From Aurelia coerulea (taxonomy: Eukaryota > Cnidaria > Scyphozoa > Semaeostomeae > Ulmaridae): a DNA stretch of 64,000 bases. Positions 32,564 through 43,326 of this stretch are shown in pieces. Positions within the stretch are counted from its first letter, which is position 1; each line of letters starts with the position of its first letter. A program made the translations under genes and the position numbers. Location: positions 8,036,501 to 8,100,500 of the forward strand of contig CM076958.1 in assembly GCA_039566865.1 (NCBI GenBank), read 5' to 3'. The notes under the pieces are model-generated. The model did not search any database. It was not told the origin of the DNA and saw only the letters and a program-made list of their open reading frames with translations.

Positions 32564-33434
32564 CCGGGTGCGCCAAAATAAACTATGCACTTTTGGCAGG
32601 CCACGATAAATCTTAAACAGGACCGATTTTGAAGATTTATGACTTTATCTTTAGCAGAAAGCCTGAATTAGATTCTAGGATTTTTTATCAATTTTTCTGT
32701 TTTCAGTTTTTAGAGCTACAAGCGAGTTTCTTAAGATTTTCGTTTTCGAAAACACTGAAAACGATCAAAAAACGTCGATCAAGCTTTCTAAAGAATCGAC
32801 ATGAATCGACGTGGTGATTTGGGATTTAGAAATCGACTAATTGTAAGCTGCTGTATGAGAGTTAGTACTATCTTGGGAGAAATGTAATAATATTTTCAAG
32901 GATATAAAGAAATGTCTTTTCTTTTGTAATGTCATTGAATTTATGCTTTGGTGCAGGTTGTGTTCCTGTGTCTAGGGGGTTAAAAAGACAAGCGAGGAAG
33001 CATTATGGGGCCAGCAAGCATGGAGTCTTGTTACATTTTTGATTTTGTGACGGCTTTTGGGGTGGCACTTTATTGTAACTACTACAGAATTTTGCAACAG
33101 GCCAATCGTTGAAATAACGCTTGTGCAGAAGTTTACAATAATCAATTTACAAATCCCAAATCATGCTGAAAACGTTCTCTCTTTGTCCATTCATGTTGAG
33201 TCTTTAGAAAATTTGATCAACGTTTTTTGATCGTTTTCAGTGTTTTTGAAAACGAAAATTTTAAGAAACTCGCTTGTGGCTCTAAAAATTGAAAACGGAA
33301 AAATTTGTAAAAAATTCTAGAATCTAATTCAGGCTTTCTGCTAAAGATTAAGTCATAAATCTTCAAAATCGGTTCAGTGTACGATTTATTGTGGCCTGCC
33401 AAAAATGCATATTAGTTTATTTTGGCGCACCCGG
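32564..33434. mobile_element. 871-bp fold-back TIR element, TA target site
   Basis: The ends are CCGGGTGCGCCAAAATAAACT-like on both sides, with arms of about 245 bp that share 'gcctgaattagattctagaa'. TA lies at 32562-32563 and 33435-33436. The unique centre is about 370 bp, with no ORF. The outer CCGGGTG is shared with the 9962-10751 element. Confidence 0.8.
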
Positions 33435-33436
33435 TA

Positions 33437-33879
33437 TTTGCTCCAAGTGATTTGCTGCATCAGATAGACAATCTCTCTCCAAGAAAAGTGCCATCTAAAT
33501 GCATCCTGGTACAAGGTCTGATAATAATGAAGCAGGTATCTTGTGCAGGTAACAAACCAAACAAACCCCTATGGATTAAAGATATCAACATCAATGTGAT
33601 GAAGTAACAAATACTTGTTAAATCACAAGCAAAAAATTATATCACCCTTTCCTTTCCCTATGTGATCCAAACACGGGAGGGGGGGGGGGTTGGATTACAT
33701 AAGGAACTTCCATAGTAAAAGTACCTGGGGATTTTTAGTCATGTTCACAAAAAATAATGAAATTTTTTTACTAGAATATCTAAAGATTGTTTCATTTGGC
33801 AAATCAAGTGCATTCAAACCAAAACAACTGTTAAGGTGATAAAGTACAACAGCCCAACATTGCGAAGTAACATGCTTGC
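33437..33879. other. no gene recognised
   Basis: Contains a G10 run at about 33669-33678. No coding or element signal. Confidence 0.35.
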
Positions 33880-33887
33880 AGTTAGAT

Positions 33888-34186
33888 CAGGGCCGTCGAG
33901 AGATGGGCCGGGCCCCAGGGTCAGGGGAGGAAAGGGGCCCCCGGCGCCGAAGGCGCCGGAAAATTTTTCAGACCACGCCCTTTTATCCATGGGCCACACC
34001 CTTCTGTACACTGTTAAATCGCTGCTTTTAGATTTTATTTAGAATCTCAGTGGGCTAACGGGCCTGAAATCGTTCCCGAAAGAAAACTTCAACAAAGAAA
34101 AGATACATACCCTATTTCTTGCGGGCCCCCAAAGGCCCCGGGCCCCCTGGTAACTACCCTGGCTACCCCCCCTCTCGACGGTCCTG
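33888..34186. mobile_element. hAT-like MITE, 8-bp target duplication
   Basis: The 299-bp element begins CAGGGCCGTCGAGAG and ends CTCTCGACGGTCCTG. It is flanked by 'agttagat' at 33880-33887 and 34187-34194. CAGGG-type ends with an 8-bp duplication are the hAT signature. GC-rich interior ('ggccccgggccccc'), no transposase. Confidence 0.85.
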
Positions 34187-34194
34187 AGTTAGAT

Positions 34195-35265
34195 AATATT
34201 AGAAATTGAAATACACGAGCCAAATGTAAACGAAAAAATCACTACTAACCTGAACTTAGAGTAGGCCTACACCTACACTGCACTGCAGTTTTGTACTGAC
34301 AAATGACACTCACTGCTGTCTTGAAAATGCCTCTCGAGTATTGCAACAGCAGTACATTTTGCCATTTCCTGTTAGAGCACAAACAAATATCTCTTCTCAG
34401 TGCCCACTTTATCATGCCTAATGGCTGGTTAAATTCCTTCAGCTTCATTTGCTTCTGGTCGATCAAGCTGCGACGACAGCGCCGGTCGCCATTACTTCTT
34501 CTTGAAAAACTCAGACCAAACAGGCCTCTACTTCAAAGGGAGGTTTTCCAGTAAAAATAAGTAAAGAGAGGAAAAGTTGATTGGCTAGAAAAAATTTACT
34601 ATTGTTTTAGCCGAAATGCTCCAATCAGATTTACAATTCGGTTTTTCGTTCTGAAAATTCCGATTTGAGACACTCTCTGGCAACTAGTCCCTCATTGAGC
34701 TGGCCATCAGCAACAACAACAACAGCGAAATCGAGGGACTAGTGTAGCTAGTCTATGATTTAGCTTGAAAAAACTACTTTTTGAAGGAGAACACCTATTT
34801 TGCTGTGTAGGTCTTACTTTCGATCGTTGCCTAGGAAGCGGTCGCGTGACTATTAATAAAACAATACCGTCATTATACTCAAAAAAGGTAACTGTACATA
34901 TGCTGAAAGTGTCAATGTGTTATCACCTTCCAATTCGGAATTACGCAAGGGGGGTGAAAGGCGCCCCCTGCTGAAAAATATCGTCATTTTAGCCTGCCCT
35001 GAATAGGGTTAAGGGCGGTCATTAATGGTCGTTGATTGTGGCATTGTATTTCGTTGTGTAATTACGTCAGAAATTATAAATTACATCTATTTTTGGATGT
35101 TGCTTAGATCCCCAATGCAGTGTCATCTTGCTACCATTTCTGGTTTTTAAAAAAAAAGGGGGGCAAAGATAGCTGGGCACTCTTCGGGAAAGTAGTGAAC
35201 ATTTGACCAAGGCTAAATAGGGTTTGTGATTACGGCGTTTGAAAAGTGTTATGTTTTTCGCTAAG
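34195..35265. other. no gene; short inverted repeat
   Basis: The only structure noted is 'actagtccctc' at 34683-34693 with its reverse complement at 34733-34743, a possible hairpin around a CAA repeat. Confidence 0.4.
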
Positions 35266-36560
35266 CCGATAGTAATATAGTAAATGAACATACCTTGTTA
35301 TCTTTGGATATCGTGGTGTCGTTAGTTGTTTGTGGAGTTATTGTACCTTGGATAAAAAGGACATTCATATAAGGAGATATATTGGTGTGGTATTGCAAGG
35401 GGGAGTGGATTTTGGAGTATTTTTTGAGGAAATTGTTGAGGATTTTTCATTGGAAGTGGCTATTATTAACAGATGTAACTGTGGGGAAAGGAGCAATTCA
35501 AGGAAGTGGAATGGAAACTCTTGTATTGTATACTGCAGGGAAATTTGTAAATCTTGAATGGGAACTTGTGGCAAAAAAATTGTTGTACGTATAACCGATG
35601 GGCACTTTTTCCTTGGCAAAATATAAATATTTGTGGGCACTGAAATCAGTTCTGTACTGGGTTACATGTCTATAAAATCATTCATGGTGTCCTGCAGCTA
35701 AAGTTAGTAAAAGTAGTAAATGAACATACCTTGTCGTCTTCAGATATTGTGGTTGTGGTGTCGTTAGTTATTTATAATTATGATATCTAGAACAAAAAAG
35801 GAGATTTATATAAGGAGAGATTTTAGTTTGGTATTGCAAAGGGGAGTGGGTTGTGGAGTGAATTCCCAGAGGGGGGGCTACTCACTGACTTTCAATACGG
35901 GGGGGGGGGGGTCCATGCCAATATTTAGACAGCAGACAGCAGACAGTAGACAGCAGAACAGCATTTAGACACATTTATTTAGGTATATATTCTTAGATCA
36001 ATCTACTATGTATATAATTATGTATTTAGCTCGTAATTTATTCTCGTAGCTGAAGGGATTACGTGTATAAAGAATAGAAATGAATGAATGAATGAATTTG
36101 GGGTCCGACATTTTACGTTAAATCAATATTTGGGGTCTGTGAATTAGAACATGGACCAAAATTCAATATATGGGGTCCACAGTTCCGAAGAAAGGAAGAA
36201 TGGCGCAATTTGGCCCTGAAGTTGCGAATCATGAGATAAATGTTTTGGTATTATTTAAAAACTGAGAAAGATCAAGAAGCTTTAACTGAAATCATTCAAA
36301 AACATTTTAGGGGCCCCAGAAATAGATAGCAATATTTGGGGTCTCCAAAACATTAGACTCAATATTTGGGGTCCCCAAAACATTAGGCTTAATATTTATG
36401 GGTCAGCAAAGAAGTAGTGGCATGGACTTATTGAAAGTTAGGGAGTACCCCCCCCCCTTCGGGAGTGAATTGTGATGTTAGAGAAACTTTTGAATGATTT
36501 TTATAGGATAATCATTAACAGATGGGACTGTGGGTAGGGAAAGAGGAAAATGAAGAAAGT
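35266..36560. repeat. tandem duplication, second copy interrupted
   Basis: Copy 1 (about 35266-35560) and copy 2 (about 35700-35864 plus 36462-36560) share 'agtaaatgaacataccttgt', 'gtgtcgttagtt' and 'aatggaaactcttgta' in order, with about 80 percent identity by eye. Copy 2 is split by the element at 35865-36461. Confidence 0.65.
35865..36461. mobile_element. 597-bp TIR element, 10-bp target duplication
   Basis: It is flanked by 'ggagtgaatt' (35855-35864 and 36462-36471). The inverted ends are about 45 bp: a G-run, then TACTCnCTnACTTTCAATA and GTCCATGCC. Inside are a short 'agacagc' tandem, a 'gaatgaatgaatgaat' tract and six 'aatatttggggtc' repeats. No ORF. The uninterrupted tandem copy 1 gives the empty-site comparison. 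Confidence 0.75.
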
Positions 36561-36808
36561 TGAATGGAAACTCTTGTAACCGATCGCTCACCCGTTATGT
36601 ATAGAGATTCTTAGCTCCTTTCCCATTATTGTATAGATTTCATAAAGATTGTAAACAATGTACCAATTGTGTGATGTTCCACTTTCACTTCACTTCATCA
36701 AAAAACACGAGAATAAAACTAGTTTTCCACAAAGTGAGACATGAAACGTGAAATTAGTGAGACATGAAACAAGTTTACTATATTTTTCTAAAATCTTTAT
36801 GTCCTCAG

Positions 36809-36886
36809 GCACATTCAAGTCAGAAGCCATTTCAACAGGCTCATTGTATCCGCCAAAAGTAGCGTTTTACCCCTACAATGACTGGA
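36809..36886 (+). CDS. ABCA exon (extracellular domain 1, start)
   Basis: The 78-bp exon is bounded by cctcag and gtaagt. With phase 1 at both ends it reads TFKSEAISTGSLYPPKVAFYPYNDW(T). The final T is completed by the next exon. It corresponds to the stretch just after the first membrane segment of ABCA proteins. Phase 1 does not fit the phase-2 end of the 16272-16345 exon, so a small exon (length 3n+2) must lie between; I could not find it. Confidence 0.72.
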
Positions 36887-37636
36887 GTAAGTATTTCTCC
36901 TTTACTCTTTTTTACCGAATTTTTATTTAGTTTTAAAGCCTTGCTTTAATTTGGCTGTCCTTGGGAAAATCCAGTCAAGAGCGCGCCAAGCCTGCTTCGA
37001 TTGTAAAGTGTGACCCTTTTGAAAATAGTCAAGCGGGCCTGGTCTACGGCCTTAAAAATTTGCAATATCTTTTTCATTTTACTTCATTTGTTTGTTTATT
37101 TTACGTTCTTATACAAAGAAAATCCGTCAGCTAAGGCTGCTTTCAAGCGGCTGCAAAAAGACTGGGAATTGATTCGTATAATGTTAAAATGAATAAGGTA
37201 AATACGAAATTTTTATTTACAATCGCGGACAAAACTCGTTATGACAGATGAGTTTTGTGTTAAAAGATGTCTTTCCTGTATGTAAACTACTACCTTGCCC
37301 TGCTCATGACCCCCTCCCCCCTTTGCAATGTTGGTTGCTTAAGGTCACATACTTGTCAACTCATATATGACATTTCCACCAGCCTCCAACATTGCATTGG
37401 CGGGCGGGGGCGATCCTAACTCGAAATTTCCTCCAAAAAGCAACGTGTCTCTTGAGTTTTGTTCGCGATTGTAGAGACATAGATATTTAAACAAAAGCTT
37501 AAATGTTTTCATTTTTCCAGAAAACGCATAAAGTTGCGCCTTCTGGGAAATTTCCTCAGATCTTTTTCGGAGTTGCAATTATTTCTGCATCACTGTTTGT
37601 GCAAGTAATTTAATGATCTGTAATATTTCATTTCAG

Positions 37637-37777
37637 CAAATGCAATAATGAACCGAACGAGTGCTTCTACTGGCATAGTTCTTATTTCACGTAGTAATAT
37701 TACTGGGAATTTGTTCACTTCTGAAGATGAAGTTGCCAAAGAGGTTTCAAATTCACCACGCAACAAGTATTTTGGTG
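37637..37777 (+). CDS. ABCA exon (extracellular domain 1)
   Basis: The 141-bp exon is bounded by tttcag and gtaagc. It reads NAIMNRTSASTGIVLISRSN, ITGNLFTSEDEVAKEVSN and SPRNKYFG, phase 1 at both ends. Joined to the previous exon it gives YNDWTNAIMN, resembling the WTNxIM phrase of ABCA extracellular domains. NRT and NIT are potential N-glycosylation sites, as expected for a luminal/extracellular loop. Confidence 0.75.
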
Positions 37778-37799
37778 GTAAGCTTATTTTCATATTTTC

Positions 37800-38395
37800 A
37801 TTTCATTTTAATTCATTTAATGAGAAGAGCCCTCAAATAAAAAGTTAAATTACAATATACAGCGTAGCTCCCCGTAAAGGTGACATTTCTGTCTGTTTGC
37901 TGATCGTTTCTTTGGCAACCTCACGTCAGTCTTTGTATTACTGACGTTACGGGAGGAGCATTGCAAATTATATAGGTATTGTGGAGCAAACTCATTGAGA
38001 GACTAGAAGACCATAATCTTAGACTTTTCTAATGAGTTCTTCAATAGTCTTCCGACCCAGCCCTTTGATAAGAGGTCTCCTTGAGGGTATCAAAGCTGCT
38101 ATTCGTTATGATTCTAGCATCACGGTTTTTAAGCTTTTACAACCGATTAATTTCTGTAGGACCAGCGCAACCCCAATCAGAACCCCAGTATCAAAGGTGG
38201 GGGCTCAACAATGCCCATATGGACAGTGTTCAGACTTTCTTTTAGTAAAAACGTCTTTGCATGTTTATGAAAACTAACAACCTTAGGTACCTTGGTAGAA
38301 ACTGCCTTGATTTGTTCTTTCCAATCTAGGGAACTGTCAATTAACACGGTATTTTGTTTTGGACAACATCGTTGCATCCCAATACCACATTTTGA
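37800..38395 (-). pseudogene. LINE B-family C-terminal fragment
   Basis: The minus strand reads VLIDSSLDWKEQIKAVSTKV, VSFHKHAKTFLLKESL and VHMGIVEP, matching the LINE B region DQSLDWKEHIKFVASKVSRAIGFLKHA. The rest is decayed, and a 'tgaaattaaaatgaaatgaa'-like tail is at the low-coordinate end. The 3' hairpin is degraded. Confidence 0.7.
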
Positions 38396-39569
38396 CCTTT
38401 AAGAATGTTGTACAATATACCGGGTATTCTAAAAGAAGCAGTATATTTAATCAAGCCCTTGCGTTCAGAAACTTTCTTATAGATTTGTCTTATAATTTTT
38501 GGCCCACCCTGCATTTACCTAGAGGTAGCTCTGTTGGGATTTGTTGGAATAAAACTTTGAACATAGGAAAGTAGCAAGAATCCAGACCGCTGGAAATTTC
38601 TTGCGCGATAAACTCCTTATTTTAAATTTACAATCCATTTCCAATCAAATAGGTTGCCTTAACTTCATGTTCTTCATTGCCGCATTTCAGTAGTCCATAG
38701 CAGGTCCAGTCATTATTGCGTCACCCAATTGGCTCCAAATTTGGTACAAAATACAAATTAGGCCTGCTAATTTTAAATCTTGAGACAATTTTTAAAAACT
38801 GTTGCCAGATTCGAAATTAGCAAGTCAAAGTTTTAACAAGTGAGTCAATAAAGAGAATCCCCATTTGAAAGGTCGCGGCCCCCTGGATATCAAGACAATG
38901 ATATCGGCAACTATATAGTTTAAAGTGTCAGTAAATCCAAAAGGTTTTTTTGCATTTATGACACCACAATCATATGAATAGTTGCATAAATAATTAAATG
39001 AAGCGAAATCTCGTTATTTCCCCCTTTTTATTGACGTTTAAAAACCATGTTTTGGAGAGAAAAACGCTCAGTGAAAAGTCTGAATCAAGCCTGGTCATGA
39101 CGTAGAACCCGGGATGAACCATTTGTGATCTATTGTTAATTCCGCAGTCACCTTGGTTTCGTTGATGATCTTCAGGAGTCTTCTAATAAGATGATTGCAT
39201 TTCGAGAATGTCTGATGCAAGCTTTACTTCGACAGACATTAAAAGCAGTTCTAAAAGAAGTTCCGATTTTAGCAGTGCAGTTGAAATTGACTATGAAGCA
39301 GAGATGAAAGGTGATTCCTAGTAGGCCGAGGCTTATCGAGAAGGGAAGCCCGGCGTTGTTTTATAGAAGACGTTTAGGACGATGAGCTGAAACTCTACCA
39401 AAATACCCGAACCCGAACCAAAATACCAAGATGAGCTACTAGCAGGTAACAGATAAGAAAAAACAATTGCACAAAAAGGAATATATCTACATTTCTATCC
39501 ACGCAACTTTGTAAGCTACTGAGAAACTGTGTTTCCTAATATTTGTGAAACTGTGTGAAACTGTGTTAC
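38396..39569. other. no gene; possible TIR end
   Basis: 'ataccgggtattctaaaaga' at 38417 resembles the CCGGGTG ends of other TIR elements here, but no partner end was found. The rest has no recognised feature. Confidence 0.4.
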
Positions 39570-41780
39570 TTATTTATTTTTGGTTTATTCAAATATAAAA
39601 TTTTACAATAATCTTACATTCTACAATACCTATCTAAATTACTATACGACACTACAGGTACGTGGGGAGCGAAATACAATGACTACCCCATGGCCAATAT
39701 ATGAAAACGTGAAATATTAAACTGTATACAGACACATTACGAAACAATTAAAGATTAATTGATACTATACTAGATTCTGTTTCATATCAGATGTCAGGTC
39801 AGGGTTTAAATGGGTTGAAAGATGTCACTAGTGCAAATCATTTAATTGTTGATTTAGGAAGGTCATCTAATGTGAAACAGAATTTACAAAGGAAAGAGCT
39901 ATTTACGATAAAGGACTTGGTGGTTGCTTAGTAAATAGCTGTAATCTCAATAGATTAATCAAAGCGACCAGTTTCGTGGATGAATCGTAAAGTTAGTTCG
40001 AGTATATTTCTGTTCAACTCATCAGAAAGGTCTTGATCACCATACAATGAAGGATACGTCAAAGAATCGTTTGAAAGATTGGTGATTTGTGCAAATGGTC
40101 GTAATAATTCAACAATTCCAGCGAGAAGATTTTGTCGTTGAACATCAAAAGAAGGGCAGAGCAACAAAAAGTGCTCAGTGTCCTCAATGCCATCGTTTGT
40201 TGGGCACACTGGGTTTATTGTATCCCTAAATTATGCTTGAATTTATGGAAATTTAACTTGCTGAGACCAACCATAAGTTGTGTAAGGTAGGATAATCCTA
40301 TTGGATCGTGAATTCCAAAAACAGATTTGGCAGGGGGGCGGATTATTGATAACAGCTTTTTCTTAAAAACGGCAATAAAACGCGCAAGTCTCAATTCAGG
40401 CTCAAGCTTATTCCATTCGGATAAACAGTTTGGATAGAAGCTAGACTTGAATTGTTCTGTTCTTGCCTTTAATCGCCCAATGGCATCCTGGTCGCGAAGA
40501 CGGTACTGCGAATGATGAAGAGGGGGAATTGGTTCAACTGTATACTCAGGACTAAGATTATTTACAAACTTGTAGAACAAGGTAAGGTGTCTACTCCATC
40601 TTCGGGAACTCAGTAACTCCCAATCAAGCTCTGTGTACAGCTTCTCTCGAGATGTTCCCCTCCATGTACCTGACACAGCTAAGGCAGCAGAATACTGTGC
40701 GGACTCTAGTTTTTCCATTAAATTTGGTAAAGGGATATTTTGACTGAATTCACACACTTTGGCAGGAATATGGTAAATAGCATCATCGTAGTCTAGGTGG
40801 GGTCGAACATAGAGCTTATAATTCGTTTAGGGTATGGCTTGGCGGTATTTGGAGAGATATTTCAGCACACCAATGCCCTTTCTTGTTTTAGAGATCGCTG
40901 ATTTGATATGAGCTGAGAAAGATAGCTTTGAGTCCAGGATATTTCCTAAATGTATATGTTCATTCACTTTCTTGACTGGTGTATTGTTAAAAAGAATCAC
41001 TGGATGATCAATTTCGATTTTTTCCTTGAAAATGTTAATTCAACAGCTTGTTTCTGCGGATCAGGATTAAAGGACATTCTCCAAGCTTGAGTCCACCGAC
41101 TTATCAAGTCCAAGTCATGCTTCATGTCATTGGCAGCTGTATTTGAATCTTCTACCACTGTGAACAACGATATATCATGAGCAAATAACTTAACATTGCA
41201 CTTCAAGGCTACAGCTAGATCATTTATATACACAAGGAGAAACAAGGGTCCAAGAATAGAGCCCTGGGGCACCCCTGCGGAAATCTCTCCCCAATTTGAA
41301 CTCTGTCCATTCAGTACAGTCCTTTGCTTTCGATGCTTGAGAAAGCTTTGGATTAAAAAAAGAAGTTGTCCCGAGACACCACATCGCTTTAATTCATAAA
41401 TTAGACCATCGTGCCATATCCTATCAAATGCCTTAGAAATGTCAAGATACACAGAACGAACATCAAGGGTCACAGTCAAAAGCTTTGAACATTGTGTGTG
41501 TTATTGAGAGTAAAAAGATGTGAGTAAAGAGAATCATATATGAGTTTTTCAAGTATTTTCCCAAAAATTGGTAAAAGAGAAATAGGACGGACTTCCCCTT
41601 CAAATTGTTCTCATTTTTCTTATTAACCGGCACTACATTTGCATATTTCCAAATTTCGGAAGATAAACCACGCCTCAAACAATTTGTGAAAATTATCTTG
41701 AGTGGCAGAACGAATGCAACATCGCTCAACTTTATCATCCTTACAGATATTTCGTCCCAGCCATGTGCTTTATAGGGATT
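39570..41780 (-). pseudogene. LINE C copy 2, frame-broken
   Basis: It is the same family and truncation point as LINE C (both begin near GWDEIS.RMIKLSD). The minus-strand pieces in order are RT fingers (41463-41738), DISKAFDRIWHDGLIYELKR with GVPQGSILGPLFLLVYIND and LFAHDISLF (40997-41479), the C-terminal domain (40215-40757) and the zinc tail CPTNDGIEDTEHFLLLCPSF (39955-40209). Motif C has FAHD instead of FADD, so the catalytic site is lost. A deletion removes the SGFRPGDST block. Confidence 0.87.
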
Positions 41781-41881
41781 AAGTGATCTAATTGATGCCG
41801 AAGGCAGCCTTACTATTCTTCTTCAATCAACGAGCGAAGTTAGCCTGCCTGTCTGCCGTCAGACTATGTAGTGACGGGCCA

Positions 41882-42260
41882 GCTCACGGCTGCGGTTCGC
41901 GAATTCGCGAATTCAACGAATTCAGAGTTTTGAATACCTCTAACATTAGTTTTTGGAGATTTTTGACGTAGATTGTTGTATCTGCCTCTCTCCTTAGACA
42001 CATATCAAACGATGCATCATAGTCGTTATGGAGCACCCTTAGTGCACGTTTATGTGTTCTATTAATCTCTTTGTTTGCAGCTTTAGAAGAGAACATCCAA
42101 ATTGAAGGGCAATATTTGAAATTTGCCAACACCGTTGTATTACATAAGAGTTTAGCTTGTGTATCATCAAGATAGTTCCGAAGTCTTGCGAATGCACTCA
42201 CTTTTTTGTTTATTTTACCGCACAATTCAACAATATGCTTGTCAACATTCAACTTAGAAT
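41882..42260 (-). pseudogene. LINE F-like RT C-terminal fragment
   Basis: The minus strand reads KHIVELCGKINKKVSAFARLRNYL, NFKYCPSIWMFSS and HKRALRVLHNDYDASFD, like LINE F at 44962-45414. About 120 codons; no catalytic motifs. Confidence 0.75.
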
Positions 42261-42417
42261 CAACATAACAAACAACATAACAACAAAGTTCTCCAACAAA
42301 AGATAACTAGTTCTTCCAATTTACTTAACTACCTAACTACGTCAATGGACGACAAAGGTTTATTTCTGACAATGCAGAACTCAATATTACGGACCACGGA
42401 ATCATGGACTGCAGAAC

Positions 42418-42418
<1 letters not shown>

Positions 42419-42507
<89 letters not shown>
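42419..42507. repeat. TAA microsatellite 1
   Basis: About 29 AAT units with one substitution. Confidence 0.95.
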
Positions 42508-42508
<1 letters not shown>

Positions 42509-42546
42509 CAACTGTTAAATGCCTCATTTGAGGCATTTAACAGTTG
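42509..42546. repeat. 38-bp perfect palindrome between TAA arrays
   Basis: 'caactgttaaatgcctca', a TT loop, then the exact reverse complement. Confidence 0.9.
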
Positions 42547-42591
42547 TGTTTTTATATTTATTTTCTGTTAACACATGATGGTGGTTTAGTT

Positions 42592-42595
42592 TATT

Positions 42596-42626
<31 letters not shown>

Positions 42627-42628
42627 TG

Positions 42629-42669
<41 letters not shown>
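42592..42669. repeat. TAA microsatellite 2
   Basis: AAT units with a short 'gatgat' interruption near 42625. Confidence 0.95.
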
Positions 42670-42671
<2 letters not shown>

Positions 42672-42721
42672 GCAGAGAAAACAAGACTAGTTTGTTTGAA
42701 AATTTTCGATCTGTTTGAAAT

Positions 42722-43054
42722 GTGATTTATGCCGCTGAATGTATGAAGCATCAGCTAATATACATCGGATATACTTCCACAGCTTTAAGCCAAAGGTTTA
42801 ATAAGCACCGGAGTGATGCAAAGCATGATCCGGATGCAACGGAACTGGGCAAACATTTTCACGAGAGTGAATCATGCAATTTTGATAGGGATTTACAGGT
42901 ACATATCCTGCAGAGATTAGAGGGAGATCGTGATAAATTAGAACATTACGAAAGCTTATGGATATCACGATTAGACTCCAGAGAACCAAACGGACTAAAT
43001 TCTAGCCTTAATGAGCTCGGAAAGACATATTATAAACTATACAAGCATATGTAG
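42722..43054 (+). pseudogene. PLE GIY-YIG endonuclease domain
   Basis: The 110-codon frame reads IYAAECMKHQLIYIGYTST with LSQRFNKHRSDAKH, the GIY-YIG core with its Arg. It continues through LGKHFHES and ESLWISRLDSREPNGLN to a stop. RT and linker are missing. It is more like a different PLE clade than PLE 1 (IYIGYTSTALSQR against LYIGETCRQLNER). Confidence 0.82.
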
Positions 43055-43191
43055 CAGTTTAATAAAGTTTCGTCACATCAATCGTTCTCCGTTCTCTATT
43101 TCATTGTTAGAATTTTAGACTCCTTTTATTTATGGAACACAACATTCGCATTTGATAACGTTAGATTGTAAAACATTTATTCGAACATTAA

Positions 43192-43232
43192 TTGACTGAT
43201 GAAGGTCTACGATAGATCGAAAATTTTCAAAC
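43192..43232 (+). ncRNA. hammerhead-like motif, PLE 3 3' end
   Basis: CTGATGA, stem II GGTCT-acgat-AGATC (one G-U pair), then GAAAATTTTC. The core CUGAUGA and GAA are present, and stem III would be an A-U mini-helix. Stem I pairing is weak by eye, so function is uncertain. Confidence 0.5.
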
Positions 43233-43298
43233 AAACTAGTCTTGTTTTCTCTGCGTATTATCGACCTGAAACAAGAATACTCAATCTTACTTGACGCT

Positions 43299-43326
43299 AT
43301 AATAATAATAATAATAATAATAATAA
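43299..43326. repeat. TAA microsatellite 3
   Basis: About nine AAT units directly before the RLE-type LINE. Confidence 0.9.

Larger units (their letters stand above)
42669..43262 (+). mobile_element. Penelope-like element 3 remnant with inverted flanks
   Basis: The left edge 'acgcagagaaaacaagacta' at 42671 is the reverse complement of 43234-43258; the match extends about 45 bp through 'tgaaaattttcgatc'. Between lie a GIY-YIG coding piece and a hammerhead-like motif. Inverted terminal-repeat copies next to truncated PLEs are a known PLE habit. Confidence 0.65.

Noticed and set aside
42329..42751. Poly-Tyr open frames
   Set aside because: They are translations of the TAA arrays on the minus strand.
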